Source: UBA9732 sp963606545 (GTDB lineage Bacteria; Spirochaetota; Spirochaetia; Sphaerochaetales; Sphaerochaetaceae). Taken from it: a DNA stretch of 15,204 nt. Location of the stretch: assembly GCA_963606545.1 (NCBI GenBank), contig CAVCYP010000039.1:1-15204 (forward strand), written 5' to 3'. Below are positions 1-5,710 of this stretch, in pieces (the stretch's first letter is position 1; every line of letters starts with the position of its first letter). The translations under genes were made by a program, and so were the position numbers. The notes beneath the pieces were generated by a model. It saw only the letters and a list, made by a program, of their open reading frames with translations, was not told the DNA's origin and ran no database searches.

Positions 1-31
1 CAATGAGCAAAGAGATAAAACTTTTCTTCAC
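1..31 (-). CDS. Probable 5' end of an exported protein gene, cut by the window edge
   Basis: On the minus strand a GGAGG (40-36) lies four bases before a GTG codon at 31-29. The reading that follows to the window edge is V-K-K-S-F-I-S-L-L-I, the pattern of a signal peptide start (two lysines, then a hydrophobic run). A TAGAAT -10-like hexamer lies upstream at 66-61 on the same strand. Only ten codons are visible, so no function can be given. The ribosome-site spacing is short and the call could be chance. Confidence 0.35.
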   Translation of the reverse strand, partial: MKKSFISLLI

Positions 32-166
32 ACGTCCTCCAAAACCATCTTCTCAACTGAATTCTATCACATAAAACCCGTGAAGATACAAGAAATTACG
101 CAGCATACCCCAAAGAAATAGAATTATCTTAACCACGAGGAACTATCCCAGTTATTAAACCGCAGA

Positions 167-191
167 ATAGTTAGCAAAATAGTTAGCAAAA
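167..191. repeat. Tandem 12-bp direct repeat (ATAGTTAGCAAA)
   Basis: The 12-mer ATAGTTAGCAAA occurs twice back to back (167-178 and 179-190). The second copy is the left arm of the inverted repeat completed at 201-211. The rest of 32-260 shows no gene; a few promoter-like hexamers on the minus strand belong to the gene leaving the window at the left. Confidence 0.7.
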
Positions 192-211
192 GCTCCTAAA
201 TTTGCTAACTA
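176..211 (-). terminator. Likely intrinsic terminator after the esterase lipoprotein gene
   Basis: Read on the minus strand, TAGTTAGCAAA (211-201) pairs perfectly with TTTGCTAACTA (190-180) across a ten-base loop and is followed by TTTT. It lies about 50 bases past the stop codon of the 261-2057 gene. The stem is AT-rich and the T run short, so strength is uncertain; the same element could instead be an operator for the gene starting near position 31. Confidence 0.4.
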
Positions 212-260
212 CGAGCTAAAACTAAAAAGCCCAATCAGCACAGTGGATATGATTATATTT

Positions 261-2057
261 TTATCTTTCGTCAAACCACTTTTGGAAAAGATAACGCCAC
301 TGTACATTTTCAGCATTGTTGCCAAGTGCAAAGCCGTGGCCTCCGGAACTGAAGGCGGTAAATTCCACATTCACGCCCTTCTCCTTAAGAGCATTATAGA
401 GACTGTAGGTTTGCTCAATTGGGGCGGTAGTATCATTCTGTGCGTGCGCAATGAATATCTCCGGCATATCGTTGGTGATGTTTAACTCTGGGTTGTAATG
501 TGCAAGAAGATCGTCTGAAAGGAAAGAACGGAAGAATCTGTTTTTTGTCTGTGACATAAAACTAGAACCAGGATAGAGGAGGCAAAGATAATCTGGGCGA
601 CCGTTTACTAAGTCGAGCTCGTCGCCAAAGAGATATTCTTCATCGTTGTAGTGTTCACTTTCCAAGAGTGAAAGAGAACCTCCTGCAGAAAAACCCATTA
701 GACAGATTTCATTGGGGTCTATGTTAAATTTTTTTGCATTTGCTCTTATGTATTTTACAGCTCTTATGCTGTCGCTTATGATTCCCCTATAATCGGTATT
801 GATTCTGTAATAGCAAACGAAACACGAATAGCCACAGACAGAGGTGAAATATGAAGCAATGTCTTCGCCCTCCTTGGGAACTGAACGTGATACAAATCCG
901 CCACCGTGGAAGATGATAATTGCTTTTGTAGGAGTATCGGAATTGACAATATAGCTTTTGAGGTATGGAGAATCTGCACCTTCTTCATAGAAAGGAATGC
1001 TGTCAGTTGAGGGATATAGGTTTAAAGTTTCGCTTTCGTTGACGCTGTAGCCCTTTACTGCATTGAGGCTTTCAAGTGCAGGTAGAAGGTAATTGCTTGC
1101 AAGAATCTTTTTGGCCTGAGGAGTAAGGTGGTGCTTATCTTCTAAAAAATAATCCTCTCGGTATTCACCCGTTTCCGTGTCATAGGTAAGAGTTGCAGTC
1201 TCAACGTACATCATCCAATCAGAATTTTCATTGCAGTAGGCTTTTATCCTTTCGTTGACCTTCAGGATAATAGAAGTAAGTTCTGCTTTTTTGACTGTTG
1301 GAAAGCCTGAGAGGAGGACTATTTTTGCATTAGGAAGATTCTTGTGATATTCCTCATACATCTCAATTTTTATAGCCATCAGACTTTGAATTATAGCTTC
1401 TTCGTCTGTAAAATTGTTGAAACCATTGTAATCGTTGGAGCTGGGCTGTAGCACAATAATAGATGGGTTGTAAGGATAGAGAAGTTTGTCTGCAGAAGCC
1501 AGGAGCTGTTTATCAGAAAGTCCTCCAACGGAGTGATTATGGACAAGGAATGGGGAGAGATCGCTTTGCATTGTAGTCCAATATGCGAAATTCGAGGCTC
1601 CATAGAAGAGGATCTCGCCATCACTTTCTTTAAGAGAGGTAAAATTTCTCAACTTGCTGTACCAAGAGTTGAACGGACATCGAAGAGTATCGCTAACTCC
1701 ATTCCAAGAAACGCTGATTCTGTACTCGTTGTCTGTTACATTTAGGAAAAGATCTGCAGGTTTCTCGTCAATAAAAATGAGCAGGTTTGCACCAACGGAG
1801 GCACTTGCACTTGTCCAGTAACCTTCTTTAATCTGCTCTCCATAGTAATAGAGCTTTGCGCTCATGTCTATCTTTGAGAGAATAAGGTGGAAATTCCCGC
1901 TGTCTCCGTTGAAGATTATCTGGTCTGAAGGAACAGCCTCTTCCTTTGTTACCGTTGGTTCAACAGAAATAGAAGAAGATACTTTCTCTGTGCTTGCACA
2001 TGCTGTAAACAGACACAGTAAAATGGTAATAATCAAAATGTTAAGCGTTTGTTTCAT
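261..2057 (-). CDS. Two-domain esterase lipoprotein: SGNH/GDSL hydrolase fused to alpha/beta hydrolase
   Basis: A predicted envelope lipoprotein of 598 residues. The signal ends in the lipobox L-F-T-A-C with Cys20 as the lipidation site. A beta-rich linker region (about 45-135) is followed by an SGNH hydrolase domain (about 147-330): the nucleophile block reads G153-A-S155-N, the oxyanion Asn/Asp block S-S-N208-D209, and the catalytic DxxH is D307-K-H-H310. A second hydrolase domain follows (about 345-598), of the acetyl-esterase/lipase class, with H384-G-G-G for the oxyanion hole, G-F-S457-A-G-G for the nucleophile, Asp542 and His574. Both triads look complete, so the protein probably removes two kinds of ester (for example acetyl or feruloyl groups) from hemicellulose; the exact substrates are an inference, consistent with the GH39 gene at the other end of the window. 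On the minus strand GAGGG lies about eight bases before the ATG. It appears to be a single-gene transcript. Confidence 0.85.
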   Translation of the reverse strand: MKQTLNILIITILLCLFTACASTEKVSSSISVEPTVTKEEAVPSDQIIFNGDSGNFHLILSKIDMSAKLYYYGEQIKEGYWTSASASVGANLLIFIDEKPADLFLNVTDNEYRISVSWNGVSDTLRCPFNSWYSKLRNFTSLKESDGEILFYGASNFAYWTTMQSDLSPFLVHNHSVGGLSDKQLLASADKLLYPYNPSIIVLQPSSNDYNGFNNFTDEEAIIQSLMAIKIEMYEEYHKNLPNAKIVLLSGFPTVKKAELTSIILKVNERIKAYCNENSDWMMYVETATLTYDTETGEYREDYFLEDKHHLTPQAKKILASNYLLPALESLNAVKGYSVNESETLNLYPSTDSIPFYEEGADSPYLKSYIVNSDTPTKAIIIFHGGGFVSRSVPKEGEDIASYFTSVCGYSCFVCYYRINTDYRGIISDSIRAVKYIRANAKKFNIDPNEICLMGFSAGGSLSLLESEHYNDEEYLFGDELDLVNGRPDYLCLLYPGSSFMSQTKNRFFRSFLSDDLLAHYNPELNITNDMPEIFIAHAQNDTTAPIEQTYSLYNALKEKGVNVEFTAFSSGGHGFALGNNAENVQWRYLFQKWFDER

Positions 2058-2204
2058 AGTAATCCCTCTGAGCCTAAAGCGTAATTAAGAGTCGCTTATA
2101 ACCTTTTCACCCTTTTAACTTTTTTTATAAATAATTAACCATATTACGAGGTTGCAACCAATTGGCTGAGTGCAGATTATTTTCATAGAAGGCTGAGTTT
2201 TGGA

Positions 2205-2375
2205 TTACTGAGTTTCATATTTGTACCCCTTAGATAAAGAAAAAGGCCACCGCGAAGGACCGGTATCTCCAACCTTATAGGTCGTTGTTTTAGGTTCCTT
2301 TGCGTTGTTATCACATGACACGAACAGCATTGCTACCATCAGTACCATCATCAGTACTGTAATAGTTTTCTTCAT
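2205..2375 (-). CDS. Small lipoprotein, 56 residues
   Basis: ATG at 2375-2373, TAA at 2207-2205. The protein begins M-K-K-T-I-T-V-L, runs through a Met/Val/Leu-rich hydrophobic stretch and reaches F-V-S-C with Cys21 as a lipobox cysteine. A short polar tail (D-N-N-A-K-E-P-K) and about 25 more residues follow, with no recognised domain. A very strong ribosome site, GGAGGGG, sits eight bases before the ATG on the minus strand. The function is unknown. The region from its eighth codon back through its leader is duplicated 860 bp to the right. Confidence 0.75.
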   Translation of the reverse strand: MKKTITVLMMVLMVAMLFVSCDNNAKEPKTTTYKVGDTGPSRWPFSLSKGYKYETQ

Positions 2376-2406
2376 AATTTATCCCCTCCAATTCATTTAT
2401 GAATCT
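2353..2406. repeat. Copy 1 of a duplicated lipoprotein leader and start
   Basis: The 41 bases 2366-2406 match 3226-3266 at 39 positions with a constant offset of 860. Weaker similarity continues to 2353, inside the first eight codons of the small lipoprotein. The duplicated part covers the 5' leader, ribosome site and start codon. In this copy the ribosome site is intact. Confidence 0.8.
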
Positions 2407-2434
2407 TCTTAAAGGATAAACTATGAAGCATTTT

Positions 2435-2462
2435 TTGCAGTGGTTTTTTAATTCGTTATATT
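2435..2462 (+). promoter_or_regulatory. Candidate sigma70-type promoter for the holin-like peptide gene
   Basis: TTGCAG (2435-2440) and TATATT (2457-2462) are separated by 16 bases, placing a transcript start near 2470, about 75 bases before the peptide's ATG. The region is AT-rich, so chance matches are likely. Confidence 0.3.
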
Positions 2463-2542
2463 GCAATAAGTTATATCAACACTTAACCTAATGACAGTTT
2501 TCACCAAACTCTTCCCAAGCGTTGATGATAGGAGGTGTGCCT

Positions 2543-2758
2543 ATGAGTGATTATGAAATCTTGATGATTGTTTTTACTGTCATTGGTTTGCTAATTGCCT
2601 TGTTTGGTCTGATAAAAAAAATAACCGTTCTAAGCAAAGCCTCATTTCTTGGACTTCCCCCTAGAATTAAGGTTCTTACGTTTAAATTAATTCAACTTGT
2701 CCCTAGCCAACACTTGACTATATTCTTTGCAAAAGTCATCTTTTCTTGCTTGTTTTAG
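2543..2758 (+). CDS. Holin-like toxin-type small membrane peptide, probably frameshifted
   Basis: The start is the ATG at 2543, chosen because AGGAGG (2530-2535) lies seven bases before it; upstream in-frame codons have no such site. The protein opens M-S-D-Y-E-I-L-M-I-V-F-T and one transmembrane helix runs to about residue 22, ending G-L-I-K-K. This is the pattern of the short holin-like (Hol_Tox) peptides found in Firmicutes, some of which act as type I toxins. Those are usually 30-40 residues with a charged end. Here the frame runs on to 71 residues of atypical sequence after an eight-A run (in the Ile-Lys-Lys-Ile codons). Adding one A would give a tail N-N-R-S-K-Q-S-L ending at a TAG after about 40 residues. 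Toxin function is inferred from resemblance only. Confidence 0.5.
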   Translation: MSDYEILMIVFTVIGLLIALFGLIKKITVLSKASFLGLPPRIKVLTFKLIQLVPSQHLTIFFAKVIFSCLF

Positions 2759-2818
2759 GGGTATAAAGATGACAAGTCATCTTTTTGGGGCTAAAAATGG
2801 CAATTTAAGATGACTTTT
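2731..2818. repeat. Nested inverted repeats built on AAGATGAC/GTCATCTT
   Basis: AAAAGTCATCTT (2731-2742) is the exact reverse complement of AAGATGACTTTT (2807-2818). Between them lies a second inverted pair, AAAGATGAC (2765-2773) and GTCATCTTT (2776-2784), followed by TTTTT overlap. TTTTAG (2752-2757) and CTAAAA (2791-2796) flank the inner pair. Four arms of the same 8-mer allow two alternative folds. The inner hairpin plus T run could end transcription of the holin-like gene. Confidence 0.75.
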
Positions 2819-2873
2819 ACTTTGCCTAGTGAATATTTAATTTCCTCACCTTAGCAGAAGCCAACCTGTTTAA

Positions 2874-3178
2874 AGTGTTTATAGAAGGATTTCCAACAAA
2901 GCTAAGGCCAGTGCCTACGTTCTCAAAAAATACAAGGAAGGCACACTCTTTGAAGAACAAACCAAAGAGGTCCTGTTCAAGGACTTTGCTCGGCCCTTCT
3001 GGAAGGCAAAATTCTTCCAATCCTTGGAAAGAAGAAAATGACTGAAATCACCCCAGACCTGATAGACAAATGGCGCATTGATATCCTTAAAAAGTACGGC
3101 ATCTGTCACAAGACTGCCAACAAGGCCTATATGATTTTGCATCATGATGAACTCAATAGCTGGTGTCTTTCTCTTTAA
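2874..3178 (+). pseudogene. Degenerate tyrosine recombinase (phage-type integrase), N-terminal fragment
   Basis: From 2874 one frame reads S-V-Y-R-R-I-S-N-K-A-K-A-S-A-Y-V-L-K-K-Y, then K-E-G-T-L-F-E-E-Q and a F-K-D-F-A-R-P-F-W segment, to a TGA at 3039-3041. The next frame takes over at an ATG overlapping that stop (3038) and reads M-T-E-I-T-P-D-L-I-D-K-W, then a K-T-A-N-K-A-Y-M-I-L segment, to a TAA ending at 3178. These segments resemble the arm-binding and core-binding regions of treponemal/phage integrases, in which the same order occurs within a single protein. The stretch between F-W and T-E-I-T-P appears shortened (an internal deletion), the frames differ, and the catalytic domain with its Arg and Tyr residues is missing. 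This is a dead remnant of an integrated element. The identification comes from remembered family features, not a search. Confidence 0.6.
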
Positions 3179-3180
3179 TG

Positions 3181-3208
3181 AAAGCTCCCCACAGAAGCAA
3201 GGAGCTTT
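3181..3208. repeat. 8-bp inverted repeat (AAAGCTCC / GGAGCTTT)
   Basis: AAAGCTCC at 3181-3188 and GGAGCTTT at 3201-3208 are perfect complements with a 12-base loop, directly after the integrase remnant. There is no T run on either strand long enough to make a confident terminator; it may mark the boundary between the remnant and the duplicated leader. Confidence 0.6.
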
Positions 3209-3212
3209 GAAT

Positions 3213-3266
3213 AGAACAATAATGTTTTTCTTCATAATTTATCTCTTCCAATTCATTTATGAATCT
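3213..3266 (-). pseudogene. Copy 2 of the lipoprotein leader and start; truncated gene remnant
   Basis: This segment matches 2353-2406 (see the 860-bp offset repeat). On the minus strand it keeps the ATG (3235-3233) and M-K-K-N-I-I-V-L, similar to the intact gene's M-K-K-T-I-T-V-L. The ribosome site has decayed from GGAGGGG to GGAAGAG. After about eight codons the homology stops and the frame runs antisense into the integrase remnant, with no lipobox cysteine. The long open frame continuing to 2915 is therefore best read as accidental. Confidence 0.5.
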
Positions 3267-3505
3267 CTGTTATTAAATTCCATGACAAGTGCTGCCTCTC
3301 AAGAGACAAAAGTCATTAACCTTGCTATCAAGTAACGAAGAAAGCGTGATTTCGTAGCCTAGTGCGAGTTTTCCGGGAATAGTCCTTTAATGTAAATTGT
3401 TCTGCAATTGCGGATTTCCCCACTCGTTTTAAACCTTAAGTTGTGCTGTTACTTTTCGCTTGAGAAAAGTTCGCATATTTATGCAATATTTTTGCTAAAA
3501 TACAC
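3267..3505. other. Intergenic scar with no recognisable gene
   Basis: No gene start with a ribosome site is visible. A plus-strand frame ending in TAA at 3335 (M-T-S-A-A-S-Q-E-T-K, then V-I-N-L-A-I-K) could be the tail of a lost gene but is not recognised. A perfect hairpin, ACTTTTC (3451-3457) with GAAAAGT (3464-3470) and a six-base loop, lies upstream of the ABC transporter promoter. A smaller one, GCATA/TATGC, is at 3473-3484. Confidence 0.5.
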
Positions 3506-3534
3506 TTTTCATGCAAGTTAAAAATCCCTATACT
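3506..3534 (+). promoter_or_regulatory. Candidate promoter of the amino acid ABC importer operon
   Basis: TTTTCA (3506-3511), a 17-base spacer and TATACT (3529-3534) place the transcript start near 3541, about 27 bases before the binding-protein ATG. The spacing and the near-consensus -10 are good; the -35 is a partial match. Confidence 0.45.
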
Positions 3535-3567
3535 TCATCCTAAAAAAACTTGGGAAGGAGATATTTA

Positions 3568-4380
3568 ATGAAGAAGTTTGCATGTTTTCTATTACTTACT
3601 TTTGTAGGTTTTTTTCTTTTTGCAGGTGGAACAAAAGAAGATGCTTCTGTTGATAATTCACTAAATAAAGTACTAGAGAAAGGGCAGTTTGTGCTTGGAC
3701 TTGATGATTCTTTTCCTCCCATGGGGTATCGGGATGAAAATGGAGAAATTGTGGGCTTTGATATTGACGTTGCGAAGGAGGTCTGCAAACGACTTGGAGT
3801 GGAGCTTATAACGCAACCTATAGACTGGGCGGCTAAGGAGCAGGAACTTCAGACCGGCAATATCGATTGCATTTGGAATGGCTTTACAATTACAGAAGAG
3901 AGACTTGAGGCCATGACGTTTTCAGAGCCATACGTGAATAATGCGCAGGTGGCCGTGGTGAAGCTTTCTTCAGGGTTTAACACGCTGGCAGACTTGAAGG
4001 GTAAGATAATTGGAGTGCAGGCGGGTTCTTCTGCGGAGGATGCAATTGAAGATACGGAAGGTTTTAAAAAGAGCGTCAAGGAGGTAGTAGAATTCAAAGA
4101 CAATCTTACCGCTTTGATGGATCTTGAGATTGGTGGCGTTGATGCAGTAATCATGGACCTTTTGGTAGCTAATGATAATATCGCAAGATCTGGCAAGGAA
4201 ATATTCAAGATTCTTGACGAAGGTCTTTCAAATGAAGAATACGGAATAGGTTTCAGGAAAGGGGATATTGCCCTCAGAGATGCTGTGCAAAAGGTTCTTA
4301 ATGAGATGGCTAAAGATGGTGCGTTAGCTGAAATTGCAATAAAGTGGTTTGGAGCCGATATCACCGTTGTAGGAAAATAA
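3568..4380 (+). CDS. Polar amino acid ABC transporter, periplasmic substrate-binding protein
   Basis: A family 3 solute-binding protein of 270 residues. The start at 3568 is set by AAGGAG seven to eight bases upstream. The signal peptide M-K-K-F-A-C-F-L-L-L...L-F-A-G-G has no lipobox cysteine at its end, so the product is probably a soluble periplasmic protein cleaved after F-A or A-G-G. The mature part carries the family signature G63-F-D-I-D-V-A-K70, preceded by the ligand-facing F-P-P-M-G-Y, then T-I-T-E-E-R...F-S-E-P-Y (about 107-122) and the G-V-Q-A-G-S-S phosphate-loop-like turn of the second lobe. The family binds histidine, glutamine, arginine, cystine and similar ligands; which one applies here cannot be read. 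The permease gene starts one base after its stop. Confidence 0.9.
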   Translation: MKKFACFLLLTFVGFFLFAGGTKEDASVDNSLNKVLEKGQFVLGLDDSFPPMGYRDENGEIVGFDIDVAKEVCKRLGVELITQPIDWAAKEQELQTGNIDCIWNGFTITEERLEAMTFSEPYVNNAQVAVVKLSSGFNTLADLKGKIIGVQAGSSAEDAIEDTEGFKKSVKEVVEFKDNLTALMDLEIGGVDAVIMDLLVANDNIARSGKEIFKILDEGLSNEEYGIGFRKGDIALRDAVQKVLNEMAKDGALAEIAIKWFGADITVVGK

Positions 4381-4381
4381 G

Positions 4382-5011
4382 ATGGCAAACCTTCTTTTGC
4401 AACTGTCAGAGGGAATGCTGGTCTCTTTGAAAATATTTAATCTTACTCTTTTATTTTCGTTGCCTTTGGGTTTTATTGTCTGCAAAGGGAAGATGAGTAA
4501 GATTAAGATTCTTTCTTTTCTTGTGGACTTATATATCCAAATTATGAGAGGAACTCCTCTTATTTTACAGCTAATTTTCTTTTATTTTGCCCCATATTAT
4601 ATCTTTGGATTTTCATTCCAACGCTTTACGGCTGCTATAATTGCTTTCACTATCAATTACAGTGCCTATTTTGCTGAAATCTACAGGTCTGGCTTTCAAG
4701 CTATTGATAAGGGACAGTATGAAGCCTGCTGGGTTCTTGGGCTTTCCAAAAGCAATACTTTTTTTCACATTATATTACCACAGCTTATAAAGACGGTAAT
4801 GCCTTCCCTGGGAAATGAGGTTGTAACACTTGTTAAAGATACAGCTCTTGCCTCTACCATTGGAGTTATAGAACTGTTTAGAGTGGCACAAACCTCATCT
4901 TCAAGAATCTTCTCAACCATGCCAATCTTCATTGCAGGAATTTTTTATTTTATAATGAATTACATTGTATCTAAACTATTTAATGTAATTGAGAAAAATC
5001 TAAATTATTAG
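4382..5011 (+). CDS. Polar amino acid ABC transporter, permease (HisM/GlnP type)
   Basis: The inner-membrane channel subunit, 209 residues, slightly short for a family of about 215-230. The conserved Y-I-Q-I-M-R-G-T-P-L-I-L-Q (51-63) and the EAA loop that docks the ATPase (E114-A-C-W-V-L-G to L-P-Q134) are intact. About five hydrophobic segments can be seen. It begins one base after the binding-protein stop, so the two are co-transcribed and probably translationally coupled. No ATP-binding subunit follows: a strong hairpin and an unrelated acetyltransferase come next, so the ATPase must be supplied from elsewhere. Confidence 0.9.
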   Translation: MANLLLQLSEGMLVSLKIFNLTLLFSLPLGFIVCKGKMSKIKILSFLVDLYIQIMRGTPLILQLIFFYFAPYYIFGFSFQRFTAAIIAFTINYSAYFAEIYRSGFQAIDKGQYEACWVLGLSKSNTFFHIILPQLIKTVMPSLGNEVVTLVKDTALASTIGVIELFRVAQTSSSRIFSTMPIFIAGIFYFIMNYIVSKLFNVIEKNLNY

Positions 5012-5036
5012 TGAATGACATTACCTGATAGAGTAA

Positions 5037-5074
5037 TTCCTTGAAAATTTAAAAAACATTTAAATTTCAAGGAA
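5037..5074 (+). terminator. Strong hairpin ending the ABC importer operon
   Basis: TTCCTTGAAAATTTAAA (5037-5053) pairs with TTTAAATTTCAAGGAA (5059-5074) with one bulged A and a five-base loop. It lies 26 bases past the permease stop. No T run follows, so it may act as an mRNA 3'-end stabiliser rather than a classical intrinsic terminator. Confidence 0.55.
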
Positions 5075-5117
5075 CGAGAGAGCTATTTTCACGCAACCTT
5101 CCATTTAAGTAGTCGTT

Positions 5118-5148
5118 TACAAGAAAAACAATCAAAACCTTTCTTGTA
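5118..5148. promoter_or_regulatory. Perfect 9-bp inverted repeat upstream of the acetyltransferase promoter
   Basis: TACAAGAAA (5118-5126) and TTTCTTGTA (5140-5148) are separated by 13 bases. The right arm ends five bases before a TTGACA -35 box. The size, symmetry and position suit a dimeric regulator's operator; a hairpin in RNA is the alternative. Confidence 0.45.
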
Positions 5149-5153
5149 GAAAC

Positions 5154-5183
5154 TTGACACTAAACAGTGCAGAAAGCTACTCT
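5154..5183 (+). promoter_or_regulatory. Candidate promoter giving a leaderless acetyltransferase mRNA
   Basis: A consensus TTGACA (5154-5159) is followed after 18 bases by TACTCT (5178-5183), a weak -10. The expected start of transcription, about 5190, coincides with the ATG at 5191, and no ribosome site precedes that ATG. Confidence 0.4.
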
Positions 5184-5190
5184 TTGGCCT

Positions 5191-5700
5191 ATGTTGGAAC
5201 TGAGAGCTGCAAAAGAACAAGATCTTAATAGAGTAATGGAAATTTATAGCTACGCCCAAGACTTTATGGTCAGAACAAACAATCCAAACCAGTGGGCGCA
5301 TTCCTACCCCACAGCGGAGCTGATAAAGGCTGATATAGACCAAAAGGCTTGCAAAGTTATATATGACAAAAACGGCATTCACGGCGTGTTTGCCCTATTT
5401 TCCAGTGAAGATCCAACCTATGAAATCATAGAAGGTGGAAAGTGGCTGAACCACGAGCCCTATCTCACCATCCACAGAATTGCCAGCGACGGCACAGTAC
5501 ATGGCATCTTTGATTTTGCAATCAATTACTGCAAGACACTTTCTGATAACCTAAGAATTGATACACATAGTGATAACTTAATCATGCAAAAACTAATAGA
5601 AAAGAATGGTTTCACTAAATGCGGAATTATCTACGTGAGAGATCACTCACCCCGCATTGCCTATCACTACTGCAAAAATAATGGCCTAGATTGTAAATGA
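5191..5700 (+). CDS. GNAT-family N-acetyltransferase
   Basis: A 169-residue protein that should transfer an acetyl group from acetyl-CoA to an amine of unknown identity. It opens with the usual beta1-alpha1 start L-E-L-R-A-A-K-E-Q-D-L-N-R-V-M-E-I-Y. It carries the acetyl-CoA-binding region around H95-R-I-A-S-D-G-T-V-H-G-I-F, a degenerate form of the pyrophosphate loop. It ends with the family's I-D-T-H-S-D-N...M-Q-K-L-I-E-K-N-G-F-T-K-C-G segment. The ATG at 5191 is chosen because the domain begins there; an in-frame GTG at 5167 would add eight unlikely residues. Neither start has a ribosome site. The MFS transporter gene begins ten bases after its stop, so the two are probably co-transcribed. 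Confidence 0.85.
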   Translation: MLELRAAKEQDLNRVMEIYSYAQDFMVRTNNPNQWAHSYPTAELIKADIDQKACKVIYDKNGIHGVFALFSSEDPTYEIIEGGKWLNHEPYLTIHRIASDGTVHGIFDFAINYCKTLSDNLRIDTHSDNLIMQKLIEKNGFTKCGIIYVRDHSPRIAYHYCKNNGLDCK

Positions 5701-5710
5701 GAATGAAAAA

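Noticed and set aside
2423..2491. 22-codon plus-strand frame (M-K-H-F-L-Q-W-F-F) with AAGGA before it
   Set aside because: Too short to support, overlaps the predicted promoter of the holin-like gene and resembles nothing I recognise.
2915..3235. 106-codon minus-strand open frame starting M-K-K-N-I-I-V-L
   Set aside because: Only its first eight codons match the duplicated lipoprotein start; the rest runs antisense to the integrase remnant and has no signal peptide, lipobox or domain.
3849..4388. 179-codon minus-strand frame opposite the binding protein
   Set aside because: It is an antisense shadow of a clear solute-binding protein gene, with no family motif or ribosome site.
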